A DNA stretch of 64,000 bases from Amycolatopsis azurea DSM 43854 (GTDB lineage: Bacteria; Actinomycetota; Actinomycetes; Mycobacteriales; Pseudonocardiaceae), in the NCBI RefSeq assembly GCF_001995215.1, contig NZ_MUXN01000005.1:272941-336940 (forward strand), read 5' to 3'. Under the pieces are notes generated by a model, which saw only the letters and a list, made by a program, of their open reading frames with translations, ran no database searches and was not told the origin of the DNA. Below are positions 1 through 8,253 of this stretch, in pieces. Both the position numbers and the translations under genes were made by a program. Within the stretch, counting starts at the first letter, position 1. Each line of letters opens with the position of its first letter.

Positions 1-1165
1 GCGCGGTCGCCGGTTCGAAGGCTCGACGCTGTGCCTGGAGGTGGTCAAGAACCTCGGCCCGAAGCCGCCGGAGGGCCTCGAAGAGGAGTACCAGCTCTGC
101 GTGCTCAGCGCCGCCGCCGGACTCCGCGGCGGCGTTGAACATGAAGCCCTCGGCCGTCACTTTCCCGAAGTGGACAGCCTCGTGCGGAACATGGTCAGTG
201 CGCCCAAGAACCCGGCGCTCCTGATGCTGATGGGGGTGGTGACCGGGCCACCCGGTGACGACGACGAGCTGCTCAAGCGCGGTCAGGCCCTCTTGGCGCA
301 CAGTGACGCGTGGAGCCTCGCGCTGGTGCCGACCGGCTACGGGCTGCGCATGCTGATGCAGGGCAAGCTCGAAACGGCGGAAGGCCTGCTGCGCGAAGGG
401 GAGGCCGCGTTCCGCGCGATCGGGGAACGCTGGGGCCTTTCGATGACGCTCGACCACCTGTCGCAGATCCTGATCTGGACGAACCGGCAGTCCGAAGCCC
501 TCGAAATGATGGACGAGGCGCTCCGGCTGATGCGGGAACTCGGCGCGTCCGACGACAACGCGGACCTGCTGTGCCGCCGGGGCACCAGCAAGCTGCTCCA
601 CGGCGACGCGGCGGGAGCGCGGGCGGACTTCGAACTCGCCGTCGAGATCGCGCGCCGCGCCGGGATGCCCGAAAGCCGGGCGTTCGGGTACGTCGGCCTC
701 GCCACCCTCTCGCGACACGGAGGTGATCTGGCCACGGCTCGCGCGTTGAGCGAACTCGCGCTTTCGGAGTGCTCCGGTGGCTCATTCACGTCCGAAGGGG
801 GCCGCTCCGGGGCGCGGATCTCGCTCGGCTGGGTCGCCGCCGCCGAGGGCGACCTCGACCAGGCCGAAGAACTGCACCGGCAAGCGCTCGAGTCGGCGGA
901 CCAGTGGAACGACAGCACCACCTTGGCCTGCGCCGTCGAAGGCCTCGCCGGGGTCGCGCTGCTCCGGGGCGACCCCGAGCGGGCGGCGGTCCTGATCGGC
1001 GCCGCGGTGACCATCCGGGGCACCCCGTTCGCGGTCGACCTGGACGCCGCCCTGCTCCGGACGTCCGCGCGGAAGCGGCTCGGCGACGACTTCGACCGGG
1101 CCTACCGCCGGGGCCTCGGCGTACGCGGCGCCGCTCAACTGGCCGGGTTCCCCAGCGAGTCCTGA
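1..1165 (+). CDS. AfsR/LuxR-type regulator, TPR C-terminal part (5' truncated)
   Basis: The reading frame is already open at base 2 and runs to TGA at 1163-1165, so the true start lies upstream of the window. What is visible is an all-helical protein rich in Ala/Leu/Glu with tetratricopeptide-like repeats. It ends in the block 'AAVLIGAAVTIRG', which resembles the C-terminus of large actinobacterial AfsR/SARP or LuxR-type ATP-binding regulators. Those proteins usually carry a DNA-binding domain and an NB-ARC/AAA ATPase before the TPR tail. None of that is in this window, so the assignment rests on the TPR tail only. The 3' end overlaps the convergent gene at 1135-1830 by 31 bp. Confidence 0.7.
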   Translation, partial: RGRRFEGSTLCLEVVKNLGPKPPEGLEEEYQLCVLSAAAGLRGGVEHEALGRHFPEVDSLVRNMVSAPKNPALLMLMGVVTGPPGDDDELLKRGQALLAHSDAWSLALVPTGYGLRMLMQGKLETAEGLLREGEAAFRAIGERWGLSMTLDHLSQILIWTNRQSEALEMMDEALRLMRELGASDDNADLLCRRGTSKLLHGDAAGARADFELAVEIARRAGMPESRAFGYVGLATLSRHGGDLATARALSELALSECSGGSFTSEGGRSGARISLGWVAAAEGDLDQAEELHRQALESADQWNDSTTLACAVEGLAGVALLRGDPERAAVLIGAAVTIRGTPFAVDLDAALLRTSARKRLGDDFDRAYRRGLGVRGAAQLAGFPSES

Positions 1166-1830
1166 GCACGGGTCAGCCGGATCCCCTGCGGCGCGAACCG
1201 ACCGATGGCCTCGGTCAGCAGGCGTTGGTCGAGTTCGCTGTCCTGGACCGCGACGTACAGCGGTTCCGCGTTGACCGGGGCGGCGCCGAGCCGGGTCATC
1301 CCGGGGCCGACCGGGTCGATGGTGAGCCGGGTGACGTCACGCCAGGGCACGATCGTCCGCTCGACCCGGACGCCCACCGCGTCCAGTTCGAAGAGCATCC
1401 ACCGCTGGTCGTGCAGCGACCGCACGTAGGCGATGGTGCCGACGCCGCCGGCGATCAGGACGATCCGCAGCGGACCGGGCGCCCCGATCGAACCGAGCAG
1501 CGCGGCGAGCCCGAAGAAGGCCACCAGGAGCCCGGTCAGCTTCGCGGCGCCGACGAGGCCCGCGTTCGGCTTGTGCACCCGGAACCGGACGTTGCGCATC
1601 AGCTGCTTCGTGAGCACCCCACCGCCGACGGCGACGGCCGCCGCGATCAGCGTCACCACCAGCGCGCCCGGGGTGAAGTCGACCAGCGCGTTGTATCCGG
1701 CGATCAGCGCGACGAAGCCGCCGATGACGGTCAGCGCCAGCGCGCCCTTGCCCTTGCGCACCTCCCGCTCACGGCGTTCGAGCGCGGCCTGGTCCGGTGC
1801 GGCGAGGAAACCGCCGTCGATGTTCCTCAT
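1135..1830 (-). CDS. Conserved membrane protein of unknown function
   Basis: 231 residues. A short charged N-terminus (about 1-27) is followed by hydrophobic stretches near residues 28-48, 56-75, 93-113 and 117-132. A soluble C-terminal domain of about 95 residues contains 'WRDVTRLTIDPVGPGMTRLG', reminiscent of small PH-like domains in actinobacterial membrane proteins. I do not recognise the family. Its ATG overlaps the stop of the upstream gene (1827-2057) in an ATGA junction, so the two are probably translated together. It converges on the regulator gene at 1-1165. Confidence 0.75.
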   Translation of the reverse strand: MRNIDGGFLAAPDQAALERREREVRKGKGALALTVIGGFVALIAGYNALVDFTPGALVVTLIAAAVAVGGGVLTKQLMRNVRFRVHKPNAGLVGAAKLTGLLVAFFGLAALLGSIGAPGPLRIVLIAGGVGTIAYVRSLHDQRWMLFELDAVGVRVERTIVPWRDVTRLTIDPVGPGMTRLGAAPVNAEPLYVAVQDSELDQRLLTEAIGRFAPQGIRLTRAQDSLGNPAS

Positions 1831-2057
1831 CGGGCGTCACGCCGCGCCGCGTCGTGGGCTGCCGCGGCCGCCCGGCGCTCGCGCTGACGGCGGTCGAGGA
1901 CGTACAGCAGCGCACCGGCGCCGGCGCTCAGCGCGGCGTAGAACAGGTCCTGCACGCCGTCGTCGGGGTAGCCGGTGGAGAACTCGGTCATCGCGAGCGC
2001 GATGAAGAGGACGCACAGCACGCCCCCGGCGATCATGTACACCTTGTTGCTCAGCAT
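1827..2057 (-). CDS. Small membrane protein (76 aa)
   Basis: The start at ATG 2057 was chosen because GAGGGA sits 5 bp upstream; a longer frame to 2111 lacks such a site. The protein has two hydrophobic helices (about residues 6-24 and 34-52) and an Arg/Ala-rich cytoplasmic tail beginning 'LDRRQRERR'. Function unknown. It is the first gene of a two-gene unit with the membrane protein at 1135-1830 (ATGA overlap). Confidence 0.7.
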   Translation of the reverse strand: MLSNKVYMIAGGVLCVLFIALAMTEFSTGYPDDGVQDLFYAALSAGAGALLYVLDRRQRERRAAAAAHDAARRDAR

Positions 2058-2180
2058 GGCTTCCCTCACTGGTCGTTTGCCGTGGTGAGAGCACTTTCGC
2101 GCGGGGCACATGACATTCGGATGACAAGCCGTCAGCGCGTGGTGCGCGGACGGTCAGCGGCGGCGGACACGCTCCGGAGC

Positions 2181-3278
2181 ATGACCTACCTCGCGGGATC
2201 TCCCGAAGACTTCCTCGCCGTACGGCACCTGACGCTGCGCGGCACGCAGGCCGAGATCGGCCACGCCCTCGGCGCCGAGACCAAAGAGCGTTCGGACTGG
2301 TCGCCGCCGCCGGTCGAGCCGATCGTCGCCAAGGCGCGGCGCACCTGGTTCGCCCGGAACTGGCCGCAGTACGCCGAACGCACGGCCGGGTTCGCCGAGG
2401 CGTACGGGCTCGCGGCCGACGCGGCGGTCTCCTTCGACAACGCTTCGGCCCTGCCCGCCGGATCGGGCTGTTCGGCGCTGTGGACCGGCAGCGCGCTCGG
2501 CCGGAACTACGACTTCTTCACCTTGAGCTGGACCCAGCTGGGCGCGGTGATGGCGGGCTCGGACCCGGTCGACGACGGGACCGTGCCGATGGCGTCACGG
2601 CCCTACGTCCTGACCACGATCCCCGACGACGGCCTCGCCTCGACGTCGCTTTCGATGTCCACAGTGGACGGTGCGATGGAAGGCGTCAACGAGGCGGGAC
2701 TCGTCGTCGCGCTGCTGATGGCCGACCTCGAGGCGGCCACTCCGCTGGACCACGATCCCGGGCCGCAGGCGGGTCTCTCGGTGCCCCAGGTCTGCCGGTA
2801 CCTGCTGGACACCTGCGAAACCGTCGACGAGGCCAAGGAAGCGCTGATGCTCGCCAAGCAGTACACGCACGGCGCGCCCTGCCACTACATCGTCGCCGAC
2901 GCCTCGGGCCGCGGCTTCGTCTACGAGCGCGGCGCGCACGACATCGAGTACTTCGTCGAGGTCGGCGACGGGCCGCTGTGCGTCACGAACCACCTGCTGC
3001 ACCGCCACCCGGACCTCGAAGCGCTGCCCGAGGACACCCCGGAGACCATGCTGACCTACCAGCGGCTTCGCACGCTGACCAAGGAAGCGGGAGCCGGGCC
3101 GCGCGACGCGCTCGACGCGGTGTCCGTCGCGATCGAGCCCGGCGCGCCGTGGCGGACGTTGTGGCGCAGCGTCCTCGATCCGGCGGCCCGCACCATGAGC
3201 ACCCGGTTTTACCTGGGTGACGGCGAGAACGGCACCGCGCGGCACTCGCCGGAGCTCACGTTCGGGATTTCGCGGTGA
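2181..3278 (+). CDS. C45-family autoproteolytic acyltransferase/hydrolase
   Basis: 365 residues from ATG 2181 (GGAG 3-4 bp upstream). The sequence 'GSGCSALWTGSALGRNYDF' near residues 94-112 fits the N-terminal-nucleophile family of acyl-CoA:6-aminopenicillanate acyltransferases and related C45 peptidases. In that family self-cleavage exposes a catalytic Cys, here the Cys of 'GSGCS'. Later blocks such as 'DGAMEGVNEAGLVVALLM' also fit. The natural substrate cannot be read from sequence; amide hydrolysis or acyl transfer is expected. The stop overlaps the GTG of the MFS gene (GTGA), so an acylated or amide compound handled here may be exported by the next gene. That link is inference. Confidence 0.8.
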   Translation: MTYLAGSPEDFLAVRHLTLRGTQAEIGHALGAETKERSDWSPPPVEPIVAKARRTWFARNWPQYAERTAGFAEAYGLAADAAVSFDNASALPAGSGCSALWTGSALGRNYDFFTLSWTQLGAVMAGSDPVDDGTVPMASRPYVLTTIPDDGLASTSLSMSTVDGAMEGVNEAGLVVALLMADLEAATPLDHDPGPQAGLSVPQVCRYLLDTCETVDEAKEALMLAKQYTHGAPCHYIVADASGRGFVYERGAHDIEYFVEVGDGPLCVTNHLLHRHPDLEALPEDTPETMLTYQRLRTLTKEAGAGPRDALDAVSVAIEPGAPWRTLWRSVLDPAARTMSTRFYLGDGENGTARHSPELTFGISR

Positions 3279-4819
3279 CCATCGGCAAGGGCCGCAAGAT
3301 CGGCACCGTCGCGGTCTGCGTGCTGGCGCAGCTGCTGATCGCGATCGACCTGACCGTGCTGCACCTGGTGCTGCCGTCGCTTTCGGAGCAGCTGCACCCG
3401 TCGACGACGGAACTGCTGTGGATCGCCGACGCGTACGGCTTCGCGCTCGCCGGGCTGCTGATCACGATGGGGAACGTCGGCGACCGCGTCGGCCGGAAGA
3501 AACTGCTGCTGATCGGGGCGTCGCTGTTCGGCGCCGCTTCGGTGATCACGGCGTACGCGCCGTCGTCGGAACTCCTGATCGCCGCCCGGGCGCTGCTCGG
3601 GGTCGCCGCCGCGACGCTCATGCCGTCGACGCTGTCGATCCTGCGGAACGTGTTCACCGGCAAGGAACGCGCGGCCGTGATCGGGGTTTCGAGCGGGCTG
3701 ACGATCCTCGGTTTCGGCATGGGACCGCTCGTCGGCGGGTTCCTGCTCGACCATTTCTGGTGGGGTTCGGTGTTCCTGGTCAACGTGCCGGTCGTGGTGG
3801 TCATGGTGATCGCGGGCGCGCTGATCCTGCCCGAGTCGAAGAACCCGGCGCCGAGCCGGATCGACGTGCCGAGCGTGCTGCTGTCCGTCGCCGGCATGGT
3901 CGGGATCGTCTACACGATCAAGGAAATCGCGTACAAAGGCTGGGAGAACTGGGACATCGTTGTCGCCGCGGTGCTCGGGCTCGGCTGCCTGCTCGCGTTC
4001 GTCCTGCGGCAGCCGCGGCTGGCCGAACCGCTGATGGACCTGAAGCTGTTCGCGCAGCGGGCGTTCTCGGCGACCGTCGGTACCACGATCCTGGCGATGT
4101 TCGCGCAGCTGGCGGTCTCGCTGATGTTCGCGCAGTACCTCCAGCTGGTGGCAGGCTGGTCGCCGCTGAAGTCCGGGCTCGCCGGACTGCCCGGGATGGG
4201 CGGCGCGATCCTCGGCGGCGTACTCGCGCCGCTGGCGATCAAGGCGTTCGGCCGGGCCGTCACCATCGCGCTGGGCTGTGCGTTCTCGGCGGTCGGCTTC
4301 GCGTTGTACTCGGGTATCGGCGTGACGATCGTCTACACCGACCTGCTGTTCGCGATGATCGTGTTCGGGGTCGGGCTGGCGCTGATCCTGTCCGTCGCGA
4401 CGGACACGGTGCTCGGCGTCGTGCCGAAGGACCGGGCGGGCGCGGCGTCGGCGATCTCCGAAACGGCGACCGAACTCGGTGGGGCGCTGGGGATCGCGAT
4501 CCTCGGCAGTGTGCTCGGCGCGCTGTACCGCAGGGAGCTCGTCGTCCCGGACGGCGTGCCGCCCGAGGCCGCCGGGGCGATCTCGGACACCCTCGGCGGC
4601 GCCGTCCAGGTCGCGGCGCAGCTCCCGCCCGAGCAAGGAGCGGTGATCCTCACCAGCGCGAAAGCGGCGTTCGTCGACGGGTTGCAGGTGACGATGCTGT
4701 GCTCGGCCGGGTTGATGGCGCTGCTGGCGGTGAGCGCGCTGTTCACGCTGCGCGGGGTGCCGAAGGAGCTCGAAGACCCCGAAGACGAGCCCGCGCCGGT
4801 TCCGGTCCCGGTGGGCTGA
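3275..4819 (+). CDS. MFS drug-efflux transporter, DHA2 (14-TM) type
   Basis: 514 residues from GTG 3275, overlapping the upstream stop. Length and the many hydrophobic segments fit the 14-helix DHA2/QacA group of proton-driven exporters. The conserved MFS loop after helix 2 appears as 'GNVGDRVGRKKLLLIG'. A tail rich in Pro/Glu/Asp ends the protein. Coupled expression with the C45-family gene is likely. The stop codon lies at the first base pairs of a palindromic repeat (4816-4891). Confidence 0.87.
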   Translation: MTIGKGRKIGTVAVCVLAQLLIAIDLTVLHLVLPSLSEQLHPSTTELLWIADAYGFALAGLLITMGNVGDRVGRKKLLLIGASLFGAASVITAYAPSSELLIAARALLGVAAATLMPSTLSILRNVFTGKERAAVIGVSSGLTILGFGMGPLVGGFLLDHFWWGSVFLVNVPVVVVMVIAGALILPESKNPAPSRIDVPSVLLSVAGMVGIVYTIKEIAYKGWENWDIVVAAVLGLGCLLAFVLRQPRLAEPLMDLKLFAQRAFSATVGTTILAMFAQLAVSLMFAQYLQLVAGWSPLKSGLAGLPGMGGAILGGVLAPLAIKAFGRAVTIALGCAFSAVGFALYSGIGVTIVYTDLLFAMIVFGVGLALILSVATDTVLGVVPKDRAGAASAISETATELGGALGIAILGSVLGALYRRELVVPDGVPPEAAGAISDTLGGAVQVAAQLPPEQGAVILTSAKAAFVDGLQVTMLCSAGLMALLAVSALFTLRGVPKELEDPEDEPAPVPVPVG

Positions 4820-4891
4820 AGGGGCCCTTCACCGCATGGGACGCGGTGAAGGACGCTTTCCCCGCATCTCATGCGGGGAAAGCGTCCTTCA
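4816..4891. repeat. Intergenic palindromic repeat, 'CTGAAGGGG' family, copy 1
   Basis: The region holds an imperfect hairpin (TTCACCGC / GCGGTGAA) followed by a perfect palindrome with 21-bp arms at 4847-4867 and 4871-4891 and a 3-bp centre. The core is CCCCGCAT-ctc-ATGCGGGG. It lies between two convergent genes and includes both stop codons (4817-4819 on +, 4889-4891 on -). There is no T-run, so if it terminates transcription it does so as a strong bidirectional hairpin. Similar elements are at 10974-11050 and 40800-40876. Confidence 0.85.
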
Positions 4892-5380
4892 GCCCCTCGG
4901 TCCGGCCAGCGGCACGGCGCGGCGGTCACCGGAGCGCACCATGGCGAGCAGAGGTTTCGTGGCCACCGAGAGCAGCCGGGCCGCGAACGTGCGCCCGTTG
5001 CGGCGCGCGATGTCCGGGCCGAAGGCGTCCATCAGCGCGACGAGGCCGGGCAGCGGCCGCACGAACAGCGTCACCTCGGTGATGAGCCCGTCCTCGCCGA
5101 GTTTCAGCACCGCCGCCTCTTCGATCTCCTCCTCGCCGATGCGCGCGGTGTAGACGACCACCCGCGTCGACGCGTCGCCGGTGTCGGTGTGGAACCGCAC
5201 GTCGCGCAGATGCGAGTAGGCGACTTCCAGCAGCGGCTCGAGTTCCGCGTGCCCGGTGAACCGGACCCGGCTCGTCAGCGGCGAGTGCACGACCGCGTCC
5301 GGCGCGAAGGCGCTCAGCGCGAGTTCGACGTCCCTGGTCTCGAGGGCCCGGCGGTACCGCTCGGTGGTGTCGATGCTCAT
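4889..5380 (-). CDS. SnoaL-like / NTF2-fold protein
   Basis: 163 residues from ATG 5380, preceded by AGGAGGA; a longer in-frame extension to 5476 lacks support. The opening 'TERYRRALETRDVELALSAF' followed by 'APDAVVHSPLTSRVRFTGH' is typical of the SnoaL-like polyketide-cyclase/NTF2 fold: a small alpha+beta barrel that binds hydrophobic ligands and is often enzymatic. No specific reaction can be assigned. It overlaps the stop of the TetR gene (ATGA), so it is in the autoregulated TetR unit. Confidence 0.75.
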   Translation of the reverse strand: MSIDTTERYRRALETRDVELALSAFAPDAVVHSPLTSRVRFTGHAELEPLLEVAYSHLRDVRFHTDTGDASTRVVVYTARIGEEEIEEAAVLKLGEDGLITEVTLFVRPLPGLVALMDAFGPDIARRNGRTFAARLLSVATKPLLAMVRSGDRRAVPLAGPRG

Positions 5381-5988
5381 GTGTCCTCCTGGATCAGGTT
5401 CCCCAGACCGCGCCACAGCAGATCCGCCGTGAGCGCGACGACTTGCTCCCGCGGGATGTCGCGGTTGCTCCACCACCAGGTGGCGATGGCGTTCAGTGCG
5501 CTCTTCGCCGCTTCGGCGAGCGCTTCGTTCGCGCGGTCGCGCGGCAGGTCCGCGGTCAGCGCCAGGCCCGGGACCCTGGCGAACACCTCGGTCAGCTGCC
5601 CGGTGGCCCTGGCCTGCCCACGCCGGTGCACCTCGGCGACGCCCTCGTCGGACGGCGTCTCGGCGAAGATCATCCGCCAGCCGCGTTCGTTCGTCTCCAT
5701 CCAGGCGAAGATCGCCGCGACCCGGCCGCGCAGCAGTTCCTCGGCGGTGTCCGACGGCGGCAGCTCCGCCCAGCCCGCCAGCAGACTGTCCACTTCGGAC
5801 TCCAGCAGACCGGCGTACAGCGCGGCCTTGGACGGGAAATGGTCGTAGAGCACGGGCGTGCTGATCCCGGCGGCCGTCGCGACCTCGCGCATCCCGGCCG
5901 CGTCGTACCCCGACGCGGCGAACACCCGGGCCGCCGCGGCCAGGATCCGCTCCCGGCGTTCGTCCTTGCTCAACCGTTTACCTGACAT
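5377..5988 (-). CDS. TetR-family transcriptional regulator
   Basis: 203 residues. The N-terminal helix-turn-helix 'MREVATAAGISTPVLYDHF' (about residues 33-51) is the classic TetR recognition region; the rest is the ligand-binding domain. The ATG at 5988-5986 lies inside an operator-like palindrome (5979-5998). A second, nearly identical palindrome follows at 6011-6028. The regulator therefore probably represses itself, the coupled SnoaL-like gene and the divergent lhgO. The Shine-Dalgarno is weak, so the mRNA may be leaderless or nearly so. The ligand is unknown; an L-2-hydroxyglutarate-related compound is only a guess from context. Confidence 0.87.
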   Translation of the reverse strand: MSGKRLSKDERRERILAAAARVFAASGYDAAGMREVATAAGISTPVLYDHFPSKAALYAGLLESEVDSLLAGWAELPPSDTAEELLRGRVAAIFAWMETNERGWRMIFAETPSDEGVAEVHRRGQARATGQLTEVFARVPGLALTADLPRDRANEALAEAAKSALNAIATWWWSNRDIPREQVVALTADLLWRGLGNLIQEDT

Positions 5989-5998
5989 CGGTCAGGTA
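5979..5998. promoter_or_regulatory. TetR operator-like palindrome O1
   Basis: TACCTGAC-atcg-GTCAGGTA: perfect 8-bp arms with a 4-bp centre. It overlaps the start codon of the TetR gene. It shares the 18-bp pattern ACCTGAC(N4)GTCAGGT with the second site at 6011-6028. Confidence 0.75.
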
Positions 5999-6010
5999 CG
6001 CTACCAGTTA

Positions 6011-6028
6011 ACCTGACACCTGTCAGGT
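6011..6028. promoter_or_regulatory. TetR operator-like palindrome O2
   Basis: ACCTGACA-cc-TGTCAGGT: perfect 8-bp arms, 26 bp upstream of the lhgO GTG and 23 bp upstream of the TetR ATG. Two copies of one motif in the divergent intergenic region support a regulator-binding role. Confidence 0.75.
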
Positions 6029-6053
6029 AGCGCTCCGGGTAACCTGGTCGATC

Positions 6054-7238
6054 GTGCGCACAGTCGTAGTCATCGGGGGCGGGATCGTCGGTCTCGCCAC
6101 AGCCTGGGAACTGACCAAACGAGGCCTGGACGTCACGGTGCTCGAAAAGGAGGACCGCTGGGCGGCCCACCAGACCGGGCACAACTCGAACGTCGTGCAC
6201 GCGGGGCTCTACTACAAACCGGGATCCTTCAAGGCGAGGATGTCCACCGCGGGCAACCGGTCCATTGTGGACTTCGCGCGGCAGTACGGGGTGCCGGTCG
6301 AGGTGTGCGGCAAACTGGTCGTCGCCACCTCCGAAGCTGAGCTCCCGGCGCTGAAGGTGCTCGCCGGACGGGCCGAAGCGAACGGCGTCCCGGCCAAGCT
6401 GATCACGCCGAGCGAGGCACGCGAGTACGAGCCCGAGGTCTCGTGCGTCGCCGCGCTGCGTGTGGAGTCCACCGGCATCATCGACTTCCCCGCCGTCTGC
6501 TCCGCGCTGGTGCGGCTGCTCGACGAATCCGACGCCGACCTGCGGCTCGGCACGTCCGCGCTGGGCATCCGCCCCGGCCGCACCGGCGGCGTCGAGGTGG
6601 CGACCGGCGACGAGGTGATCCACGCGGACGCGCTCGTCAACTGCGCGGGTCTGCACGCGGACCGCGTCGCGCGGCTCGCCGGGCTCACCCCGAGCGCGCG
6701 GATCGTGCCCTTCCGCGGCGAGTACTACGAGCTCAAGCCCGAACGCCGTCACCTGGTGCGCGGCCTGATCTACCCGGTGCCGGACGCGTCGCTGCCGTTC
6801 CTCGGCGTGCACCTGACCCGCATGCTCGACGGCAGCGTGCACGCCGGCCCCAACGCCGTCCTCGCGCTGCGCCGCGAGGGCTACACCTGGCGCGACTTCT
6901 CCGCGAAGGACCTCGCCGAGGTCGCGCGCTTCCCCGGCGTCTGGCGGCTCGCGCGCAAGTACGCGTACCCGACGGGGCTCGACGAGGTCCGCCGGTCGTT
7001 CTCCCGCCGCCGCTTCGCCGAAAGCCTCGCGCGGCTCGTCCCCGCCGTCACCGAGGACGACATCGTGCGGCACGGCTCCGGTGTCCGGGCGCAGGCGCTG
7101 CGCCCGGACGGCGCGCTCGTCGACGACTTCCTGATCGAGACCGCGCGGAACCAGGTGCACGTCCTCAACGCGCCCTCACCGGCGGCGACGAGCGCGCTGG
7201 AGATCGCGAAGCACATCGCCGACGAGGTGTCCGCCTAG
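6054..7238 (+). CDS. lhgO: L-2-hydroxyglutarate oxidase (FAD-dependent)
   Basis: 394 residues from GTG 6054. The Rossmann FAD motif 'VVIGGGIVGLATAWEL' opens the protein, followed by 'HNSNVVHAGLYYKPGS' and, near the C-terminus, 'SPAATSALEIAKHIADEV'. All are typical of the LhgO/YgaF branch of the DAO/GlpD superfamily. This enzyme oxidises L-2-hydroxyglutarate to 2-oxoglutarate and is usually membrane-associated, passing electrons to the quinone pool. It is divergent from the TetR gene and sits behind two shared operator palindromes. The 3' end overlaps the convergent lipoprotein gene by 4 bp. Confidence 0.88.
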   Translation: MRTVVVIGGGIVGLATAWELTKRGLDVTVLEKEDRWAAHQTGHNSNVVHAGLYYKPGSFKARMSTAGNRSIVDFARQYGVPVEVCGKLVVATSEAELPALKVLAGRAEANGVPAKLITPSEAREYEPEVSCVAALRVESTGIIDFPAVCSALVRLLDESDADLRLGTSALGIRPGRTGGVEVATGDEVIHADALVNCAGLHADRVARLAGLTPSARIVPFRGEYYELKPERRHLVRGLIYPVPDASLPFLGVHLTRMLDGSVHAGPNAVLALRREGYTWRDFSAKDLAEVARFPGVWRLARKYAYPTGLDEVRRSFSRRRFAESLARLVPAVTEDDIVRHGSGVRAQALRPDGALVDDFLIETARNQVHVLNAPSPAATSALEIAKHIADEVSA

Positions 7239-8227
7239 GCGGCGGGCGCGTTCGCGGTCACCAGCGGCATGACGGCCTGCGGGATCTCGCAGGCCTTGGC
7301 GTTGTCACTGAGGTCACCGGTGTCGAGCTTGATCGACGAGGTCTCCGTGATCGGGAAGAGCGCGACGCAGATCGGGCTGTCCGAGGCGGAGTAGACGATC
7401 CACTTCCGGCCGTTCACCATCTGCTCGGCGGGCGTGCCCTCCAGCCCGGGGACGTCCGCCGTCTTGGTCGCCGTGTAGACCCAGAGGTCGAGAGCCTTCT
7501 TGCCCTTGTCGCCGTCCGTGTCGTCCCACTGGCAGCCGTTCTTGGGATCCCTCGACGAGCCGTTCATCGGCCGCGCGGCCACGAGGTTGAACGAGGCCGC
7601 CTGCTCCGGCTTGAGCAGGGAGCACGGGTCGACGTTCACCAGCGGACCGGTCGGCTCGATCGGCTTCTGCCCCGGCGGCGCGGTGATCTCCCCGCTCGGC
7701 TGCCCGCCGGGCAGATGCGAGGCGATCGCGGGAAGGGCGGCCTTCGCCAGGTCACAGGCCTTGCTGTTGTCGCCGCCGGGGGCGTCGCTGGAGACCTCGA
7801 TGAACGTCTTCGCGTCCAGTTCGGTGGTCAGCGAGCAGTAGCTCGGCCCGAGGATGGTCGCGTACCTGGTCCAGGTGAAGCCGCCGACGCCGAACTTCTC
7901 CCCGGGCTGGGCGCCCGCATAGTAGTCGACCGCCGAGAGGTCCTTGCTCTGCGAAACCTCCAGCGCGACGCCTTCCGGCGCGTCCTCGAGTTCGGGGAAG
8001 CGGCAGACCCCGGGGATCTTGCGCTCGGGTTTCGCCGGACGTTCCTTGCCGGGGAACGTGACGCCGAGGGCGTCCGCCTGCTCGGCCGTCAGCAGCGCGC
8101 ACGGCTCGGCCTTCGTGATCACCGGCCCCTGTCCGGGCACCGGCGAGGCCGTACCGCCGATCGTCGACGTGCAGCCGCCGAGCGCCAGCACCGCCAGTCC
8201 GATCGCGAGCGAATTCCGAAACCGCAT
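7235..8227 (-). CDS. Lipoprotein with two DUF3558 domains
   Basis: 330 residues from ATG 8227, which has GAGGAGG just upstream. The signal peptide ends in the lipobox 'LALGGC' (Cys19 lipidated). Two homologous DUF3558 modules follow. The first begins 'VITKAEPCALLTAEQADALG' (about 36-180) and the second 'LVNVDPCSLLKPEQAASFNL' (about 195-330). Each has the hallmark Pro-Cys-x-Leu-Leu and a later Cys-Arg/Gln pair ('GVCRFP', 'NGCQWD'). DUF3558 lipoproteins are common in actinobacteria; their function is unknown. Most have one domain, so the internal duplication is notable. Confidence 0.82.
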   Translation of the reverse strand: MRFRNSLAIGLAVLALGGCTSTIGGTASPVPGQGPVITKAEPCALLTAEQADALGVTFPGKERPAKPERKIPGVCRFPELEDAPEGVALEVSQSKDLSAVDYYAGAQPGEKFGVGGFTWTRYATILGPSYCSLTTELDAKTFIEVSSDAPGGDNSKACDLAKAALPAIASHLPGGQPSGEITAPPGQKPIEPTGPLVNVDPCSLLKPEQAASFNLVAARPMNGSSRDPKNGCQWDDTDGDKGKKALDLWVYTATKTADVPGLEGTPAEQMVNGRKWIVYSASDSPICVALFPITETSSIKLDTGDLSDNAKACEIPQAVMPLVTANAPAA

Positions 8228-8253
8228 GCGTCCCCTCCTCTTCGGCTCGCACC

